Positions 58,748-64,000 of a stretch of DNA of 64,000 nt are shown one piece after another; the first letter of the stretch is position 1; each line of letters starts with the position of its first letter. The stretch is from assembly GCF_003265705.1 (NCBI RefSeq), contig NW_020313044.1:7101647-7165646 (forward strand). Reading direction: 5' to 3'. The notes below the pieces were generated by a model. It made no database searches. It was not told the DNA's origin and saw only the letters and a program-made list of their open reading frames with translations. The position numbers and the translations under genes were made by a program. Source of the stretch: Callorhinus ursinus. Its lineage: Eukaryota > Chordata > Mammalia > Carnivora > Otariidae.

Positions 58748-59062
58748 CTGGAGGGGATTATGTTAAGTAAAATAAGTGAGAGAAAGAAAATTATTATATG
58801 GTTTTGCTCATACGTGGAACATGAGAAATAGCACAGAGGACCATACAGGAAGGGAGGGAAAACTGAATGGACAGAAATCAGAGAGGGAGATGAACCATGA
58901 GAGACTCTGGACTCCAGGGAGAAAAACTGAGGGTTACAGAAGGGAGGGGGGAAAGGGGGAGGGGGTAACCTGGTGATGGGTATTAAGGAGGGCACGTGTT
59001 GTGATGAGCACTGGGTGTTATTCACAGCTAATGAATCATTGAACACTAAAAAAATAAAAATG
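58748..59062 (+). mobile_element. 5'-truncated young L1 end, plus strand
   Basis: About 315 bp of L1 3' UTR in sense: 'aaccatgagagactctggac', a G-rich tract (58940-58965), 'aacctggtgatgggtattaa', 'gatgagcactgggtgttatt', A-rich tail. Perfect 14-bp duplication aagaagagttggga (58734-58747 and 59063-59076). Confidence 0.96.
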
Positions 59063-59229
59063 AAGAAGAGTTGGGAAACTCATATTGGGAATATTTCTGT
59101 AACTTCTGCCCTATGTGGCTTTGTGATGTTTGTGCCCCATGAAGCATGGAATATATAGAGATAAATAATTTGCTGAGCACATGCTAGGATGACTGCTTTT
59201 ATGTAACTCCTGATTTCACAGTAATGTCA

Positions 59230-59490
59230 GTGATAACTAACACTTAAGGATTGCTTACTCTGTATATCCCAGGTACTGTGTAAAAACATGACCCGCATGA
59301 TCTCATTTAATCCTCCTAAGAACCCCACAATGTAGATACTTTTGTCATTCCCCACTTTCCAGGAAGGAAACTGGGGATCAGGAAAGGCAAGTGATTTTCC
59401 CCCAGTCAGATAATTAGTAAGAAGCTGAACCAGTTCTCAAACCAACCCCTGACCTCAAAGCCCATATACTTAATCCCCAAGGCTTGCTGG
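59230..59490 (-). repeat. MIR, reverse, long copy
   Basis: 'atgatctcatttaatcctcc' with taagaaccc, 'ccaggaaggaaactggggat', 'ccccagtcagataattagta', 'cctgacctcaaagcccatat'. Confidence 0.8.
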
Positions 59491-60624
59491 CTCCACCATG
59501 TTACTGAAAAATACATAAGTAACCAATAACAATAGTTCAAAGGTAGTATATGGCATATATCATAAATATAGGAGGAAAAGACAACACTTAGGGAACTTTT
59601 AATAATCATGAGATTAGTGAAAGGGAATTAAGACTGTTTTTATCACCCTTTCCACGAACCTAGAAAACCTCACAGGTTTTTTTCTGGAGAATCTGAACTT
59701 TCAGTTTGGGAATACACTTATTTATCCCTTTGTCCTATCAGTTACTGGCTGACATTTTATATACTTAATTTCCCCTCTTTTCTTTTGTCTTTGCTTCCCT
59801 TGAATTGTTTTCATAGACTTTAGTAAATCTACAAACGGACTCTCTGCAGAGCCCATCACTTCAAGAGAGGAAAAAATGGTAGATAATAAAGTAATCTTGA
59901 GTTGGGGTGTCACAGTGATGCAGAAAGCCTCAGATGTGGCTTTGGTTGGCTGGATTCATCACTCTGAGTGAGCTCTGAGCACTGGAAATCATTATATTTA
60001 TTCTCTCTTAACATTAACCGAAGAAAAATCTAAGTCAGACACTGCTTCTTAATCATTCAGTGTCAAAAGTGTTACAATCACTAAACACTTTTTTTTATTA
60101 CTAGTCTTACTGGAAAAAAAACTCATGGAGACTTTGTCTCTTATCCAGATCTGGCACATTTGAAATGAGTGACTTTCAAAAGCACTTTTCAAGTCACTTG
60201 GTCTCCAGACCTGGACAAAGATATGCCAGAGATTCAGTGGCTTTGTCCACGCAACCAAACCCACAAACTGGTCCATCCTGCTTCAGAGATCGTTAAAAAA
60301 AAAAGTTCAACCTAGCATCTAGTAATATCAGCATCAGCAAACAGAACATTCTGGAATATAAGCTGCATTCTCCATTTGGACTCTATACATTTGTAAAGAT
60401 ACTTTATAGCACCAGTGACAGAGTGAGGTGACAGGGTAAGTATTGCCAAAGTAAGAATGAAGAGACTATTAGCTATAATCTCATTTCTGCAGTAAGAGTC
60501 AACGAATGAAGGAGTACACATACAACCGGAAGGGGCGTTAGGAAATTTTCTAGGCAGTAGGGATGGGTGAGGAAGAGCTAGGTGTTTCAACTAGATGGAA
60601 TCCAGCTGAAAGACATTGAGGATG
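59491..60624. other. No feature seen
   Basis: No recognised gene or repeat. Confidence 0.45.
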
Positions 60625-60745
60625 GTAGCTAACTTTTCTGAGCCTTAGTTTCCTATCTGTAAAATGGCAATAAGTGTTCCTATAATATTTTGGTATTAAA
60701 TTAGATAATGGTCAGCACAATACCTGGCAGCTGGTAATACTCAGA
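60625..60745 (+). repeat. MIR, sense
   Basis: 'ctgagccttagtttcctatc' with tgtaaaatggcaata, 'attaaattagataatggtca' and gcacaatacctggcag. Confidence 0.72.
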
Positions 60746-60797
60746 AAGTTTTAGCTCACCGCTTCAATGTTATCGCAATCCTCGTCCTCAGGACTGT

Positions 60798-60996
60798 CAC
60801 CTCCACCAGGGCTCACCAAACTAAAACCAGCAAGCCAAGTCTAGTCTGTGAGTTGTTTTTATAAATGAAACTTTATTGGAACACGGTCATACCCCATTGA
60901 TAACATACTGCCTGTGGCTGTTTTTGCTCAGTAATATAGTGGAGATGAATAGTTGTAATAGGGACGTTTATAGAAAAAGTCTGTTCACTCTGATCA
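60798..60996. mobile_element. hAT-type DNA transposon fossil, near complete
   Basis: 'cagggctcaccaaactaaaa' at the left end, 'gttgtttttataaatgaaac' with tttattggaacacggtcat in the middle, and 'tttatagaaaaagtctgttc' at the right. The ends mirror each other (CAGGG...CAAAC versus reverse), as in short hAT/Charlie elements. Exact family not assigned. Confidence 0.78.
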
Positions 60997-61407
60997 GTGG
61001 TTCTGAAGCTCTTTGAATGCAATGGAGGGGCCAAAAAGCAAACTCTGGTTTCTACCCCTATCCTTGTCATATTTCATAGTTTTGCACATGATTTTATGGA
61101 GGAAAAGAGAAGCTAGGAGTAAAGTTGAGCATATTAGGCTGGCGACTTTTTTTTCTAAAGGGGAAGTACTTGTCCCTTTGAGGTGGTACATGGGGGCAGG
61201 AAGAAGGGATAGAAGGATGCATCAGATAGGTTGCACTGCCCTGCTAGAGGCATATTAGCAACAAGTGATATGGAGTGTCTGGGGAAATGTAAGTAGTTCT
61301 CCCTACATGGAGCATCCACAATGGACTTGGGAGCACAAAATTGGAAGACAATCAGGCAGCTGGGTGGCAGACAAGTCATGCTGGCTACTGGAAAATAAGG
61401 GGCCCTT
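60997..61407. other. No feature seen
   Basis: Short unannotated stretch before L1 copy C. Confidence 0.45.
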
Positions 61408-64000
61408 GGGACTTTTTTTTTATTATGTTAATCACCATACATTACATCATTAGTTTTTGATGTAGTGTTCCATGATTCATTGTCTGTGCATAACACCCAG
61501 TGCTCCACGCAGAACGTGCCCTCTTTAATACCCATCACCAGGCTAACACATCCCCCCACCCCCCGCCCTCCCAGAACCCTCACTTTGTTTCTCAGAGTCC
61601 ATCGTCTCTCATGGTTCGTCTCCCCGACCAATTACCCCCCTTCATTCTTCCCCTCCTGCTATCTTCTTCTTCTTTTTTTCTTTTTTAACATATAATGTAT
61701 TATTTGCTTCAGAGGTACAGATCTGTGATTCATCAGTCTTGCACAATTCACAGAAATCACCATAGCACATACCCTCCCCAATGTCTATTACCCAGCCACC
61801 CCATCCCTCCCACCCCCCCCACCACTCCAGCAACCCTCAGTTTGTTTCCTGAGATTAAGAATTCCTCATATCAGTGAGGTCATATGATACATGTCTTTCT
61901 CTGATTCACTTGTTCCACTCAGCATAATACCCTCCAGTTCCATCCACGTCGTTGCAAATGGCAAGATCTCATGCCTTTTGATGGCTGCATAATAGTGCAT
62001 TGTATATACATACCACATCTTCTTTATCCATTCATCTGTCAATGGACATCTTGGCTCTTTCCACAGTTTGGCAATTGTGGACATTGCTGCTATAAACATT
62101 GGGGTGCACGTACCCCTTCGGATCCCTACATTTGTATCTTTGGGGTAAATACCCAGTAGTGCAATGGCTGGATTGTATGGTAGCTCTATTTTCAACTGTT
62201 TGAGGAACCTCCATAATGTTTTCCAGAGGGGCTGTACCAGCTTGCATTCCCACCAACAGTATAGGAGGGTTCCCCTTACTCCACAACCCCCCCAACATCT
62301 GTCATTTCCTGACTTGTTCATTATAGCCATTCTGACAGGTGTGAGGTGATATCTATTTGAGGTTTTTGATTTGGATTTCCCTGATGCTGAGTGATGTTGA
62401 ACACTTTTTCAAGTGTCTGTTGGCCGCTTGGATGTCTTCTTTGGAAAAATGTCTGTTCATGTCTTCTGCCCATTTCTTGATTGGATTATTTGTTCTTTGG
62501 GTGTTGAGTTTGATAAGTTCTTTATAGATTTGGGATACTAGCCCTTTATCTGATATGTCATTTGCAAAAATCTTCTCCCATTCTCTCAGTTGTCTTGTGG
62601 TTTTGTTGACTGTTGCTTTTGCTGTGCAAAAGCTTTTAATCTTGATGAGGTCCCAATAGTTCATTTTTGCCCTTGCTTCCCTTGCCTTTGGTGATGTTTC
62701 TAGGAAGAAGTTGCTTGAGGCTGAGGTCGAAGAGGTTGCTGCCTGTGTTCTCCTTTATGATGTTGATGGACTCCTGTCTCGCATTTAGGTCTTTCAACCA
62801 TTTTGTGTCTATTTTTCTGTGTGGTGTAAGGAAATGGTACAGCTTCACTCTTCCTCATTTGGCTGTCCAATTTTCCCAACACCATTTGTTGAAGAGACTG
62901 TCTTTTTTCCATTGGACATTGTTTCCTGCTTTTTGGAAGATGAGTTGACCATCGAGTTGAGGGTCCATTTCTGGGCTCTCTATTCTGTTCCATTGATCTA
63001 CGTGTCTGTTTTTGTGCCAGTGCCATACTGTCTTGATGATGACAACTTTGTAATAGAGCTGGAAGTCTGGAATTACATTGCCACTGGCTTTGCTTTTCTT
63101 TTTCAACATTCCTCTGGCTATTTGGGGTCTTTTGTGGTCCCATACAAATTTTAGGATTATTTGTTCCATTTCTTTCAAAAAAGTGGATGGTATTTTGATG
63201 GGGATTGCATTGAATGTGTAGATCGCTCTAGGTAGCATTGACGTTTTCACAATATTCTTCCAATCCATGAGCATGGAACATGTTTCCATTTCTTTGTGTC
63301 TTCCTCAATTTCTTTCATGAGTATTTTATAGTTTTCTGAGTACAGATCCTTTGCCTCTTTGGTTAGATTTATTCCTAGGTATCTAATGGTTTTGGGTGCA
63401 ATTGTAAATGGGATCGACTCCTTGATTTGTCTCTCTTCTGTCTTGTTGTTGGTGTATAGGAATGCCACTGATTTCTGTGCATTGATTTTATAGCCTGCTA
63501 CTTGACAGAATTCCTGTATGAGTTCTAGCAGTTTTGGGGTGGAGTCTTTTGGGTTTTCCACATAAAGTATCATGTCATTTGCAAACAGGAGAGTTTGACT
63601 TCTTCTTTGCCAATTTAGATGACTTTTATTTCTTTTTGTTGTCTTTTTGCTGTGGCTAGGATTTCTAATACTATGTTGAATAGCAGGTGATGGTGGACAT
63701 CCCTGCCGCGTTCCTGACCTTAGGGGAAAAGCTCTCAGCTTTTCCCCATTGAGAATGATATTCGCTGTAGGTGTTTCATAGATGGCTTTTATGATACTCT
63801 GAAGAGTTTTCATCAAGAAAGGATGCTGTACTTTGTCAAATGCTTTTTCTGCATCTATTGAGAGGATCATATGATTCTTGTTCTTTCTTTGGTTAATGTA
63901 CTGTATCATGGTGACTGATTTGCGGATGTTGAACCAACCTTGCAGCCCAGGGGTAAATCCCACTTGGTCATGGTGAATAATCCTTTTAATGTACTGTTGG
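61408..64000 (-). mobile_element. L1 copy C (carnivore LINE-1), runs off the right edge
   Basis: Minus-strand L1 with 3' tail at about 61411-61421, 3' UTR to 61865, then ORF2 from its C-terminus up to the mid reverse transcriptase at the window edge. Colinear with copies A and B. It lacks the LTR of copy B, the filler at 7228 and most of the TG/TA expansion, so it serves as the in-window reference for the insertions in copy B. Confidence 0.96.
61866..64000 (-). pseudogene. L1 copy C ORF2 C-terminal part, broken
   Basis: Stop at 61866-61868 after LEGIMLSGTSESEKDMYHMTSLI. Frames 61866-62330 and 62353-62664 give the C-terminal domain ([25 protein letters not shown]). 62855-63289 gives the thumb side ([17 protein letters not shown]). 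63247-63963 gives the RT core ([27 protein letters not shown], then [14 protein letters not shown]). The catalytic motif at 63574-63585 is FAND, not FADD. Several frameshifts and small deletions. The N-terminal half lies beyond position 64000. Confidence 0.93.

Overview
The window is nuclear DNA from a carnivoran mammal. The evidence is the repeat content: about a dozen tRNA-Lys-type carnivore SINEs (Can-SINE/SINEC) and several carnivore-type LINE-1 copies, over a background of ancient MIR, L2 and hAT-type fossils. The SINEs whose reverse strand reads 'gacagagagagacacagcga' followed by 'aacacaagcagggggagtgg' are the form common in dog-like carnivores of the bear/seal/mustelid side. That placement is an inference; no species is claimed. 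I found no host protein-coding exon. The only long open frames belong to decayed LINE-1 ORF2. The DNA looks intergenic or deeply intronic.

Layout. 1-5114: a minus-strand L1 (copy A) whose 3' end lies off the left edge. Its ORF2 is broken, a SINE sits in its endonuclease domain, ORF1 and the ORF2 start are deleted, and its CpG-rich 5' UTR ends at about 5114. 5118-12254: a second minus-strand L1 (copy B), nearly full length and directly head-to-tail with copy A, with a solo class II-type retroviral LTR in its 3' UTR. 12255-16030: ancient L2/MIR and unannotated DNA. 16035-21612: an old, near full-length minus-strand L1 carrying a SINE and a young L1 3' fragment. 21613-61407: ordinary AT-rich mammalian DNA with SINEs, short L1 ends, MIRs, unusually long L2 pieces, three hAT-type fossils and several microsatellites. 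61408-64000: a third young minus-strand L1 (copy C) running off the right edge.

Two small signals stand out. At 49103-49168 the first 34-37 nt of a tRNA-His(GTG) sit between perfect 16-bp direct repeats with no A-tail. This is what retroposition of a 5' tRNA half cut in the anticodon loop would leave. In L1 copy B, the 5' UTR lacks exactly 361 bp that copy A has. In the L1 sense strand the missing piece starts with GT and ends with AG, in good splice contexts, so copy B looks like a retrotransposed spliced L1 RNA (a carnivore equivalent of the SpIREs described for human L1).

All calls come from reading the sequence and comparing copies within the window; no database search was run. Repeat family names for the old elements rest on remembered consensus features, and their edges are good to about 10-30 bp.
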